Shown: one piece after another, positions 1-7,906 of the stretch | How positions within the stretch are numbered: position 1 is the first letter of the stretch | Layout: the number at the start of each line of letters is the position of its first letter | Assembly: GCA_958352855.1 (NCBI GenBank) | Contig: CATWQE010000008.1 | Location: 1-64,000, forward strand | DNA from: an uncultured Bacillota bacterium | GTDB lineage: Bacteria; Bacillota; Clostridia; Lachnospirales; Lachnospiraceae | Length of the DNA stretch: 64,000 nt | Direction of reading: 5' to 3' | Translations under genes and position numbers: made by a program | Notes under the pieces: generated by a model | Told to the model about the DNA's origin: nothing | Seen by the model: the letters and a program-made list of their open reading frames with translations, nothing else | Databases searched by the model: none

Positions 1-125
1 CCAACACCAACGTGGAAGTTGCCAAAAAATTAACTGGCGTTCTCACTTATACTCCGGCAACAACCAGTGTTGCCGATTACACCAGCAATCAGCATACAGC
101 AATCTATCACAGAGCAGTTGAATAA
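1..125 (+). CDS. C-terminal end of an unidentified protein (5' truncated by window)
   Basis: An open frame runs from base 3 to a TAA at 123-125 and ends with residues HTAIYHRAVE. Only about 40 residues are inside the window and I do not recognise the family. The frame has ordinary codon use for this genome. It converges on guaA, and the imperfect hairpin between the two genes could end both transcripts. It may also be a chance open frame, because 40 codons are weak evidence. Confidence 0.45.
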   Translation, partial: NTNVEVAKKLTGVLTYTPATTSVADYTSNQHTAIYHRAVE

Positions 126-154
126 AAAAATGCAATCAAAATGCAATTCTAAAA

Positions 155-198
155 GGAAAGAGCCTCAAAACCCTTGAAAATAAAGGCTTTGAAGCTCT
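155..198 (-). terminator. Probable terminator of guaA
   Basis: The arms AGAGCCTCAAAACC and GGCTTTGAAGCTCT form a 14-bp stem with two mismatches and a 12-nt loop. Read on the minus strand the stem is followed by TTTCCTTTT, as expected for an intrinsic terminator of guaA. Confidence 0.55.
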
Positions 199-205
199 GC
201 TCCAA

Positions 206-1498
206 CTATTCAAACTCTATAGTAGCCACCGGCTTCGGTGTGATCTCATAGCACACTCTGCTTACGCTTGGAACTTCCGCTGTGATTCTTGCGCAGATTT
301 TTTCCAGGATATCGTAATCAATTCTCTCAATAGATGCAGTCATGGCGTCAATGGTATTGACTGCACGAATCACCACCATATATCCCATGCTTCTTGCATT
401 GTCTCTCACACCAACAGCTTTGAAGTCCGGCACTACAGTAAAATACTGCCATACTTTCTTATCCAGTCCTGTTTTGGCAAATTCTTCGCGAAGGATTGCA
501 TCGGATTCGCGAAGTGCCTCCAGGCGGTCACGTGTGATTGCTCCAAGGCATCTTACGCCAAGTCCCGGTCCCGGGAATGGCTGACGGTAAACCATTTCTG
601 CCGGAAGACCAAGCTCCAGTCCACAGGCGCGAACTTCGTCTTTGAAAAGCTGTTTCAGAGGCTCTACCAGTTCAAACTGCAGATCTTCTGGAAGTCCTCC
701 TACATTGTGATGGGATTTCACACATTTTGCTGTTTTTGTACCGCTTTCAATGATGTCCGGGTAAATGGTTCCCTGTCCCAGGAAATCAATTCCTTCCAGT
801 TTTCTTGCTTCTTCTTCAAAAACGCGGATAAATTCACCGCCAATGATTTTTCTCTTTTCTTCCGGATCTGCTACGTTTTCCAGTTTTCCAAGGAAACGTT
901 CTGTAGCGTCTACATAGATAAGGTTGGCATGAAGTTCATCGCGAAATACCTTTACAACGCTTTCGGATTCATTCTTACGCATTAATCCATGGTTTACATG
1001 AACACATACCAACTGCTGTCCAATTGCTTTAATGAGCATAGCAGCAACTACAGAAGAGTCTACACCACCGGATAATGCCAGAAGCACTTTTCTGTCTCCA
1101 ACCTGCTTGCGGATAAGCTCTACCTGATCTGCAATAAAGTTTTTCATGTTCCAGTTGGCTTCTGCTTTACATTCCTGGAAAACAAAATTCTTTAATGTTT
1201 CTGTATCTGGAAGTGCCTGAAACTGTTTTTCGCATTTGGACTGTGGATAATCCACAGAAATCATAGGTATTCCAAGGCTGTACAGCTCTTCTCTTACCTG
1301 TACCTCCTCTCCGTCCACCACGCGGTTTTCGCCGCCGTTTAAAATAATACCTTTTACGTTGTCCAGTTTCTGAAGCTCTTCCACTGTAATATCATGTGGA
1401 TGAATTTCGCTGTAAACGCCTAATTCACGAATTTCTCTGGCTAATACCGTATTTTCTGTACTTCCCAGGTCCAGAATAACAATCATATCCTGTTTCAT
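206..1498 (-). CDS. guaA: GMP synthase with degenerate, shortened glutaminase domain
   Basis: GMP synthase converts XMP to GMP with ATP and ammonia in the cytosol. The ATP pyrophosphatase signature SGGVDSS lies near residue 145, and the C-terminal dimerisation domain is complete up to the usual KPVATIEFE end. The start is set at the internal ATG because AAAAGGAG lies 9 nt before it, while the upstream ATG has no ribosome binding site. The protein is about 430 residues against roughly 510-525 for the family. The N-terminal class I glutamine amidotransferase domain keeps its first strands (ILDLGS, GIILNGG), but the nucleophile elbow, normally GICYG, reads SVDYP without the cysteine. The part that should carry the catalytic His-Glu pair is absent. 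Inference: it uses free ammonia or a partner glutaminase. The frame is continuous, so this is not a sequencing frameshift. Confidence 0.93.
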   Translation of the reverse strand: MKQDMIVILDLGSTENTVLAREIRELGVYSEIHPHDITVEELQKLDNVKGIILNGGENRVVDGEEVQVREELYSLGIPMISVDYPQSKCEKQFQALPDTETLKNFVFQECKAEANWNMKNFIADQVELIRKQVGDRKVLLALSGGVDSSVVAAMLIKAIGQQLVCVHVNHGLMRKNESESVVKVFRDELHANLIYVDATERFLGKLENVADPEEKRKIIGGEFIRVFEEEARKLEGIDFLGQGTIYPDIIESGTKTAKCVKSHHNVGGLPEDLQFELVEPLKQLFKDEVRACGLELGLPAEMVYRQPFPGPGLGVRCLGAITRDRLEALRESDAILREEFAKTGLDKKVWQYFTVVPDFKAVGVRDNARSMGYMVVIRAVNTIDAMTASIERIDYDILEKICARITAEVPSVSRVCYEITPKPVATIEFE

Positions 1499-1569
1499 TG
1501 TCTGATTCTCCTTTTCCATATTGAATATATTTCTTTGAATACTTGATACACTAAATTTAAGTATGCCTT

Positions 1570-1598
1570 ATTATAACCTTAATTTTCCAAAGGTGCAA
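1570..1598 (-). promoter_or_regulatory. Sigma-A type promoter of guaA
   Basis: On the minus strand TTGCAC is followed after exactly 17 bp by TATAAT. The -35 element overlaps the last codons of the upstream MATE gene. The predicted leader of about 65 nt is too short for a purine riboswitch. Confidence 0.6.
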
Positions 1599-2946
1599 TT
1601 TCTTTCTTATATACATGGCGAATAAATGCCACGCTCATGAATACAGAAAAGATTTCTGCCACCGGGAATGACCACCATACTAAATGTAAACCGCCCACCT
1701 TTGCAAGCACATAAGCTACCGGCAGCAACACGCAAAGCTGACGCACCAGGGACACCCATAAGCTCAGCACTCCATGTCCAAGCGCCTGAAATACTGAAGA
1801 GCATACAATACAGAATCCTGCAAACACGAAACAAATGCTCAGTGTCCGCAAAGCAGGAATCCCGATTTCCTTCATGGTTGCAGATGCATTAAAGATATCC
1901 AGCAACTGTCCCGGGAACAACTGGAAAATCACAGCCCCCACAAACATAACGCCCACTGCATAACATGCGCTGTAAATAATGGTTTTAGTAATTCGTTTTT
2001 TCTGCCGCGCACCGTAATTATAAGCTACAATAGGCACCATACCGTTATTCAGACCGAATACCGGCATGAAAACAAAGCTCTGGAGCTTGAAATACACACC
2101 GAAAACTGCTGTTGCAGTAGAAGAAAATGCGATTAAAATCTTGTTCATTCCAAAGGTCATAACAGAACCTATAGAAGACATTACAATAGAAGGAATGCCT
2201 ACTGCATAAATTCCCTTTATAATATGTCCTGATACTTTAAATCCCTTCCAGGTCAGATGAATCTCCGTATTCTTTTTCTTATTCAGAACAAAGCCAACGA
2301 TACTTGCAATAATCTGCCCTGCTACAGTAGCTGCCGCAGCGCCTGCTACTTCCATACGCGGGAATCCAAATAATCCGAAAATCATAATCGGGTCTAAAAT
2401 AATATTAATGACTGCGCCAAGAGACTGGCTAATCATGGTATACATGGTTTTTCCCGTTGACTGCAGCAATCTCTCAAAAGTAACCTGCAGGAACAAACCA
2501 AAGGAAAAAATACAGCAAATCTGCAAATATTGAGTTCCGTATTTTACAATCTGCGGGTCCTGAGTCTGAACACGCATAAACATTCCGGCCCCCACAACAC
2601 CCAGCACTGCAAATACCAGATAGCTGAGAACAGCCAGAAGTACGCCATGATTTGCTGCCTGATTTGCCCTCTCATACTCTCTTTCTCCCAGGCTTCTGGA
2701 CAACAGCGCATTAATACCAACACCGGTTCCCACTCCTACTGCAATCATTAAGTTCTGCACAGGGAACACCAGGGATACTGCCGTTAGTGCATTTTCATTA
2801 AGCTGCGCCACAAACATACTGTCTACTACATTATAAAGAGCCTGTACCAGCATAGAAATCATCATGGGTACAGACATGGACAGCAGCAGACGATTCACAG
2901 GCATAACGCCCATCTTATTTTCTTTTTGACTTACTTGTGCTTCCAT
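1579..2946 (-). CDS. MATE family multidrug/Na+ antiporter-type exporter
   Basis: This is a 455-residue polytopic membrane protein with about 12 hydrophobic segments in two homologous halves, the normal size for MATE transporters. The N-terminus (PVNRLLLSMSVPMMISMLVQ) and the following ALYNVVDSMFVA segment are typical of the DinF/NorM-like branch. Such proteins export organic cations or drugs in exchange for Na+ or H+; the substrate cannot be read from sequence. The start overlaps the 3' end of the upstream exonuclease gene by 32 nt. A GGAGG lies about 13 nt before the ATG, so the two genes are probably co-transcribed and translationally linked. Confidence 0.9.
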   Translation of the reverse strand: MEAQVSQKENKMGVMPVNRLLLSMSVPMMISMLVQALYNVVDSMFVAQLNENALTAVSLVFPVQNLMIAVGVGTGVGINALLSRSLGEREYERANQAANHGVLLAVLSYLVFAVLGVVGAGMFMRVQTQDPQIVKYGTQYLQICCIFSFGLFLQVTFERLLQSTGKTMYTMISQSLGAVINIILDPIMIFGLFGFPRMEVAGAAAATVAGQIIASIVGFVLNKKKNTEIHLTWKGFKVSGHIIKGIYAVGIPSIVMSSIGSVMTFGMNKILIAFSSTATAVFGVYFKLQSFVFMPVFGLNNGMVPIVAYNYGARQKKRITKTIIYSACYAVGVMFVGAVIFQLFPGQLLDIFNASATMKEIGIPALRTLSICFVFAGFCIVCSSVFQALGHGVLSLWVSLVRQLCVLLPVAYVLAKVGGLHLVWWSFPVAEIFSVFMSVAFIRHVYKKEIAPLEN

Positions 2947-3934
2947 ATAAAGACGTTTTTCCTCCTCTTTCCGTTTTTTCTTCTTTTTCCTGATGCCGCT
3001 TCATACGCCGCTTTTTCCGAAGAAGTTCTTTTTTCTCCCTTATGGCGGCGGCTTCCTCTAAATCAATGAGCTTTAAGGTTTTAATCACGTAATACTTTCC
3101 CTCATCTGTTTTTTTCATACGGATTTTCCCCTTAAAATAGCCATGTTCCGGACAAAAAGCCAGACACAGGTTCGACTTTGGATTTACTGAGAACCACCGG
3201 ACTTTTTTTCGGGCTGTCTCGCCGCAGAGAAAGCATTTTGTTCTGGTAACTTCCCTGTCCTTCATAGCGTCTTCTTTAGATGGAAATTCTCTGGAAATAA
3301 ATTTGGAATATCCGGGATAAATCCTCTGGATCTCTTCACTTCTGGACTTTGGATTCTGATAACAGTCAATAGACTCATATTGTTCCACTGCTGCTTTTGG
3401 CAATTTCTGAAAAATTTCCGCTGTGTAGTACGCATCATTTAGTGCCCTGTGAAACTTGCCTTCTTTTCCCTCATCCAGAAAATCAATGGCGTATTCTAAA
3501 GATCTGGATGTTTTTTCCCCTTCATAAACAAGGCCAAATAACTTCTGAATGTCATAGTAAAACACAGGACCCTTTAAAAGATACAACAATTTGTAGTATT
3601 TCAGATTTCTCTGTAGTTCTACCAAATCAGAAGAACCCCAGGTACAGAATTTCGCCTCTTCCCCGCACCAGGCAAAAAATTTTTTCACTGCCTTTGGAAA
3701 GGGACATCCCCTGTTTAGAGCCCCCACATCCAAATCCAGGATTTCTCTGGTGCGGAAATGAAGTTTTTTATACACTGCGGGCTTAATGACTTCCTGAAAG
3801 GAATCCACGATTTTCCGGTTTTCATCCAGCTTTACAGCGCCGATTTCCAGAATTTCAAAAGGAAGTCTCCGGTTCTCCCGTTCTTTTCCATAAGGGCATT
3901 GATTCCACTCTAAATCAAAAACAATATAATTCAT
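2915..3934 (-). CDS. DEDDh-type 3'-5' exonuclease family protein
   Basis: The N-terminal domain has the exonuclease I motif VFDLEW (Asp-x-Glu), a long middle section, and exonuclease III motif HRALNDAYYTA with the catalytic His and Asp, as in the RNase T/DNA polymerase III epsilon family. After residue 230 there is a small Cys cluster (CFLCGE and CLAFCPEHGYF) that probably binds zinc, then a Lys/Arg-rich tail. A standalone protein of this layout likely trims RNA or DNA 3' ends; the substrate is unknown. The start was moved from an upstream in-frame codon to the ATG preceded by AAAGGTG. The gene heads a two-gene unit with the MATE exporter. Confidence 0.85.
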   Translation of the reverse strand: MNYIVFDLEWNQCPYGKERENRRLPFEILEIGAVKLDENRKIVDSFQEVIKPAVYKKLHFRTREILDLDVGALNRGCPFPKAVKKFFAWCGEEAKFCTWGSSDLVELQRNLKYYKLLYLLKGPVFYYDIQKLFGLVYEGEKTSRSLEYAIDFLDEGKEGKFHRALNDAYYTAEIFQKLPKAAVEQYESIDCYQNPKSRSEEIQRIYPGYSKFISREFPSKEDAMKDREVTRTKCFLCGETARKKVRWFSVNPKSNLCLAFCPEHGYFKGKIRMKKTDEGKYYVIKTLKLIDLEEAAAIREKKELLRKKRRMKRHQEKEEKTERGGKTSLYGSTSKSKRK

Positions 3935-3973
3935 ATCAGCACCTTTCTTTCTCAATCCCTTCTTGACTTATCA

Positions 3974-4002
3974 ATTCTAGCAAAATATTTTTTACAAGTC
4001 AA
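3974..4002 (-). promoter_or_regulatory. Promoter of the exonuclease-MATE unit
   Basis: TTGACT and TAGAAT are separated by 17 bp on the minus strand, 40 nt upstream of the exonuclease start. This is close to the sigma-A consensus. Confidence 0.65.
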
Positions 4003-4023
4003 TGTACGAAACTGCCTTCTGTT

Positions 4024-4047
4024 CTTCATACTACACTTTGTATGAAG
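4024..4047. promoter_or_regulatory. Palindrome in divergent intergenic region, operator candidate
   Basis: CTTCATAC and GTATGAAG form a perfect 8-bp inverted repeat with an 8-bp centre between the divergent exonuclease and methyltransferase genes. A weaker repeat, ATGCT...AGCAT, follows at about 4061-4080. The position between two divergent promoters and the lack of a T-tract fit a protein binding site better than a terminator. Confidence 0.45.
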
Positions 4048-4143
4048 CCTTTCAAAAAAATGCTTCACTTTATAGCATGTTGCACAAGGTCTTTTTCTGA
4101 TACAATACAGTTAGAAAGTTTTAAGAAGGAGGCTTGCAATACC

Positions 4144-4962
4144 ATGATAATTATTGGGGAAAAAATCAACGGTTCCATTCCTTCTGTGGCTGACGCCATT
4201 GCCAGACGGGATGCAGACTTTATTAAAAACAGAGCAAAGATGCAGGCTGAGGCAAATGCTTCCTTTATCGACTGCTGTGCTTCTGTTCCGGAAGATATTG
4301 AAGTGGAAACCTTAAAATGGATGATTGATTGTATTCAGGAAGTCACAGACCTGCCAATCTCCATTGACAGTCCAAGCGCTGATGTGCTGGCGCAGGTGTA
4401 TACACACTGTAAACGCCCCGGACTTTTTAATTCTGTTTCCGGAGAAGGTGACAAAATTGATAAAATCTTCCCGATTATGGCAAAGGAAGAAAACAAAAAA
4501 TGGGAAGTGATTGCACTTTTAAGTGACAATACAGGTATTCCCAAAACAGCCCAGGACCGGCTTCGTGTTTTCAGGCACATTATGGAGAAAGCAAAAGAAT
4601 ACGGAATCTCTCCAAACAGGATACATATTGACCCGCTGGTTGAGATGCTGTGTACTTCTGAAGATGGCATTGCTATGAATGTGGAAGTAATTTCTACTAT
4701 CAGAAAGGAATATCCATCCATTCATATCACTGCTGCAATCAGTAATATTTCTTTTAACCTGCCTGTCAGAAAGCTGATTAACTGCTGTTTCCTCACGCTT
4801 GCTATGAATGCAGGACTGGACAGCGCGATTTTAGACCCTGTAAACAGAGATATGCTGGGACATATTTACGCTACCGAAGCCTTGCTGGGACTGGATGATT
4901 ACTGCATGGAGTATATCGGAGCTTATCGCGAAGGTCTCATTGGACCTGCGCCCAAAAACTAA
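4144..4962 (+). CDS. Methyltetrahydrofolate:corrinoid-protein methyltransferase (MTII)
   Basis: This 272-residue protein belongs to the pterin-binding TIM-barrel family of AcsE, MtvA and MtrH-like enzymes, which move a methyl group between a corrinoid protein and tetrahydrofolate. Recognisable segments are IIIGEKING at the N-terminus, PISIDSPS in the barrel, FNSVSGE, IHIDPLV and the C-terminal DSAILDPVNRDM. The start is the ATG after AAGGAGG at 4130-4136; an in-frame extension upstream has no ribosome binding site. The next gene is a corrinoid protein 38 nt downstream, so the two form a natural donor/acceptor pair. No AcsCD genes are nearby, so a role with O- or N-demethylases is as likely as the core Wood-Ljungdahl step. 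Confidence 0.9.
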   Translation: MIIIGEKINGSIPSVADAIARRDADFIKNRAKMQAEANASFIDCCASVPEDIEVETLKWMIDCIQEVTDLPISIDSPSADVLAQVYTHCKRPGLFNSVSGEGDKIDKIFPIMAKEENKKWEVIALLSDNTGIPKTAQDRLRVFRHIMEKAKEYGISPNRIHIDPLVEMLCTSEDGIAMNVEVISTIRKEYPSIHITAAISNISFNLPVRKLINCCFLTLAMNAGLDSAILDPVNRDMLGHIYATEALLGLDDYCMEYIGAYREGLIGPAPKN

Positions 4963-5000
4963 GAACTTAAAGGATTTTAACATGTGAAGGAGGATGTATT

Positions 5001-5633
5001 ATGAGTCAGATTCAAACTGTTGCGGATGCTGTTGCTGCTGGTAAAACAAAATTAGTAGGTGGTCTTGTTCAGGAAGCTCTGGATGGCGGATGCGATGCCG
5101 GAGAACTGTTAAATGCCATGATTGACGCTATGGGACTGGTTGGGGAACGCTTTAAAAAGAATGAAATCTTTGTTCCTGAAATGCTCATTGCTGCAAAGGC
5201 CATGAAAAAAGGTGTAGAAGTATTAAAGCCTCATCTTGCAGGTGACAACACTACCATGTACGGAAAAATGATTATCGGTACAGTTTCCGGTGACCTTCAT
5301 GATATCGGAAAGAATCTGGTAGCCATGATGATTGAAAGCGCCGGCTTTGAAGTTATCGACCTTGGTGTAGATGTTTCTGTAAGCAAATTTATGGAAGCCA
5401 TTGAAGCAAACCCGGATGTAAAAATCGTAGGACTTTCTGCGCTGCTTACAACAACCATGCCTTCTCTGAAGGAAACAGTTGAAGCCTTAAACGAAGCTCC
5501 ATTCCGTTCTAATATTAAAGTTATGGTAGGCGGAGCTCCTATTACTCAGGAATTTGCAGATGAAATCGGCGCAGATGCTTACACTCCTGACGCTGCTTCT
5601 GCTGCACAGAAAGCAAAAGAACTGGCAGCTTAG
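5001..5633 (+). CDS. Corrinoid (B12-binding) methyl-carrier protein
   Basis: This 210-residue protein has the two-domain layout of MtaC/MtvC/MttC carriers: a helical B12-binding cap (residues 1-85) and a Rossmann-like cobalamin domain. The base-off/His-on signature is complete, with D98-x-H100-x-x-G103 in GDLHDIGKNL; His100 is the expected lower cobalt ligand. GLSALLTTTM and VMVGGAP are the later loops around the nucleotide tail. It should carry a methyl group between a substrate methyltransferase and the preceding MTII. A good ribosome binding site (AAGGAGG) precedes the ATG. A strong terminator follows, so the two genes probably form their own transcript. Confidence 0.92.
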   Translation: MSQIQTVADAVAAGKTKLVGGLVQEALDGGCDAGELLNAMIDAMGLVGERFKKNEIFVPEMLIAAKAMKKGVEVLKPHLAGDNTTMYGKMIIGTVSGDLHDIGKNLVAMMIESAGFEVIDLGVDVSVSKFMEAIEANPDVKIVGLSALLTTTMPSLKETVEALNEAPFRSNIKVMVGGAPITQEFADEIGADAYTPDAASAAQKAKELAA

Positions 5634-5664
5634 TGTGCAGTATCGTTTTCCGTTTGTAACTTTT

Positions 5665-5707
5665 GGACTGCCCGGACAAGTTTTTTGTCTGCGGCAGTCC
5701 TTTTTTT
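5665..5707 (+). terminator. Intrinsic terminator after the first corrinoid gene
   Basis: GGACTGCC and GGCAGTCC form a perfect 8-bp lower stem, continued by CGGACA/TGTCTG with one mismatch, and are followed by seven T residues. It separates the MTII-corrinoid pair from the activase gene, whose ribosome binding site begins only 17 nt later. Confidence 0.85.
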
Positions 5708-5741
5708 GATATACTTGCCTTATGGAAGGAGGAGATTCTCT

Positions 5742-7310
5742 ATGAAACAAACCTATGTCCTTCACTTTGTACAGGAACAAATTTCTTTGGAAGTGGAAGA
5801 AGGAACTACGGTTATGAATGCTTTAAAGGCAGCCCATATTTTTCTGGATGCTCCCTGCGGCGGAAAAGGAACCTGTCATAAATGTCTGGTACAAGTTTCT
5901 TCTGATTCTGCTTCCTGGAAAACAGTGAAAGCCTGCCAGACCAGAATCAGCAGTTCCCTGTACATAGACACTTCAAAAAGTAAAAGGAAGCACCGGATTC
6001 TCACAGAAGCTGCTGCCCGTTCTGTGCTTTATCTTCCCTCTGCAAAGATATCAGAAGAGCTTCCCTGTTATCTTGCAGCCTTTGACATTGGCACTACCAC
6101 CATTGCCTCCTATTTGCTGGATGGCCATACTGGAAAACAGCTTGGCACTGCCAGTTGTGTCAATCCTCAGGCAGCCTATGGCGCAGATGTCATTTCAAGG
6201 GCCGATTATACCCTGCATCATGGATTTGATGATTTAACCGGATGTATCCGAAAAGCCATGAATGCTTTGCTTCAGGAACTGGCTCATGCTGCTGATATCC
6301 AGGTAGAAGAAATTCTCCAAATCTGTCTGGTGGGAAATACCTGTATGCACCACATTTTCTTTCAATATCCCATGAATTCTCTGGTTCTGGCGCCTTACGT
6401 TCCTTATCAGAAGGGATTGATAAAAGGAAAAGCTGCTGATTTCCAGATTCATATTCACCCGGAGGGAGAATTGATTTTCCTCCCTGTGATTGCCGGTTTT
6501 GTTGGCGCTGATACCATGGGCTGTCTGCTTGCTGTCCGCCCGGATTTAAAGGAAGAAATCACGCTTATGATTGATATTGGCACCAACGGAGAACTGGTTC
6601 TTGGAAATAAGGAAAGGTTGGTTTGCTGTTCTACTGCTGCAGGTCCTGCCTTTGAAGGAGCAAAAATCCAGTGCGGTATGCGGGGTGCAGAAGGGGCCAT
6701 TGACCATGTTTTCTGGGATGAAGAAGGATTTCGTTTCTCAGTAATTGGAAATGGAAAGCCAAAGGGCATCTGTGGCTCTGGTCTTATTGATGCCATTGCC
6801 TGTCTGCGAAAACAGGGGCTTATTGATGAAATGGGGCATATGCTTTCCTATGAGGAGGCTGTAGAAATTTGCGGTGCAGAAATTGCCTCTCATATGATAC
6901 AAAAGGAAAATATGACTGCCTTTTTATTCGACCCTCAGCTTTCCCAGGTATACCTCACCCAAAAGGACGTGCGGGAAGTACAGCTTGCCAAAGGGGCTAT
7001 TTCCGCGGGGATTCTCCTTCTTGAGAAGCATCTTGGCATTACCCATGAAGATATTCAAACCATCTATATTGCCGGAGCCTTTGGCAATTATATGAATCCG
7101 GAAAATGCCTGCAACATCGGCTTGCTCCCGGCCACATTAAAGGATAAGATTCAGTCCATAGGAAATGCTGCAGGAGAAGGAGCAAAAATTGCTCTTCTAA
7201 ACAAAGAAGAACTGGCTGAAACGGTTCGCCTGTCTCAACAGGTAGAATTTCTGGAGCTGGCTGCAATTCCTGAATTTCAGGACTGTTTTGTAGACGAATT
7301 AGAATTTTAA
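5742..7310 (+). CDS. Reductive activator of corrinoid proteins (RACE/RamA-like, ASKHA fold)
   Basis: This protein uses ATP to reduce inactive Co(II) corrinoid to Co(I) and so restarts the methyl carriers. The N-terminus is a plant-type [2Fe-2S] domain with C39, C45 and C48 (APCGGKGTCHKC) and a further Cys near residue 67. The long C-terminal part, with AAFDIGTTTIA, LMIDIGTNGE and YIAGAFGNYM, is the ASKHA-type ATPase core of the DUF4445 family. The 522 residues fit activators of O-demethylase systems. The start was chosen at the ATG after GGAAGGAGG; the upstream frame runs through the terminator. It lies between two corrinoid genes, its likely substrates. Confidence 0.9.
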   Translation: MKQTYVLHFVQEQISLEVEEGTTVMNALKAAHIFLDAPCGGKGTCHKCLVQVSSDSASWKTVKACQTRISSSLYIDTSKSKRKHRILTEAAARSVLYLPSAKISEELPCYLAAFDIGTTTIASYLLDGHTGKQLGTASCVNPQAAYGADVISRADYTLHHGFDDLTGCIRKAMNALLQELAHAADIQVEEILQICLVGNTCMHHIFFQYPMNSLVLAPYVPYQKGLIKGKAADFQIHIHPEGELIFLPVIAGFVGADTMGCLLAVRPDLKEEITLMIDIGTNGELVLGNKERLVCCSTAAGPAFEGAKIQCGMRGAEGAIDHVFWDEEGFRFSVIGNGKPKGICGSGLIDAIACLRKQGLIDEMGHMLSYEEAVEICGAEIASHMIQKENMTAFLFDPQLSQVYLTQKDVREVQLAKGAISAGILLLEKHLGITHEDIQTIYIAGAFGNYMNPENACNIGLLPATLKDKIQSIGNAAGEGAKIALLNKEELAETVRLSQQVEFLELAAIPEFQDCFVDELEF

Positions 7311-7326
7311 AAGAAAGGACAACCCC

Positions 7327-7866
7327 ATGATTGATTACAAGGAATTAGAAGTCATTGGAAAACAGACCGGTTTTACACATGTTGCTCCTCTGGATTGCAG
7401 TACCATCCAGCTTTTGCCTGAAGTACGGCAAATGTGTGCCAATAACACCTGTCATATGTACGGGAAAAACTGGTCCTGCCCTCCCGGCTGTGGAACTCTG
7501 GAGGAATGTGAAGCCCGGGTCCGCCAGTATACCCATGGGATTCTGGTACAGACCGTAGGAAATCTGGAAGACTCCATGGACGTAGAAACCATGATGGAAA
7601 CAGAGGCTGAACATAAGAAACATTTCTTTGCCCTGGAAGAAATTTTAAGACCAAAATATCCCGCAATGCTCCCCATTGGCGCAGGATGCTGTACCAGATG
7701 CAAGGAATGTACTTACCCGGACAATCCCTGCCGCTTCCCGAACAAAACCTTTGCCTCCATGGAAGCCTACGGAATGCTGGTAACCCAGGTGTGCCAGGAC
7801 AATTATCTTACCTATTATTACGGTCCCTGCACCATTACATATACCAGTTGTTTTTTACTGGAATAA
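7327..7866 (+). CDS. Cys-rich putative metal-binding protein (DUF2284-like)
   Basis: This soluble protein of 179 residues carries many cysteines: C24, C37, C42, C51, C55, C61, then CCTRCKECTYPDNPC (C121-C135), and two more near the C-terminus. The second cluster resembles a ferredoxin-type iron-sulfur site. I assign it to the DUF2284 group of predicted metal-binding proteins from the WSCPPGCGTLEEC segment. It lies 16 nt after the activase and 40 nt before the second corrinoid protein, on the same strand. Inference: it may deliver electrons to the activase or help build or guard the cofactor. No activity is established by the sequence. Confidence 0.75.
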   Translation: MIDYKELEVIGKQTGFTHVAPLDCSTIQLLPEVRQMCANNTCHMYGKNWSCPPGCGTLEECEARVRQYTHGILVQTVGNLEDSMDVETMMETEAEHKKHFFALEEILRPKYPAMLPIGAGCCTRCKECTYPDNPCRFPNKTFASMEAYGMLVTQVCQDNYLTYYYGPCTITYTSCFLLE

Positions 7867-7906
7867 AGGCTATAATGAAGAAAATGCGACATAGGAAGAA
7901 TGCAGT

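Noticed and set aside
342..584. Plus-strand open frames opposite guaA and many other long antisense frames
   Set aside because: They lack ribosome binding sites, mirror strongly coding minus-strand frames and show no recognisable domain.
1499..1570. Possible purine riboswitch before guaA
   Set aside because: The leader predicted from the promoter is only about 65 nt and shows no three-way junction or conserved loop bases.
4144..5633. Acetyl-CoA synthase-linked methyl branch (acsCDE)
   Set aside because: The corrinoid protein is a single-chain MtaC/MtvC type, not the two-subunit iron-sulfur corrinoid protein, and no acs genes are adjacent.
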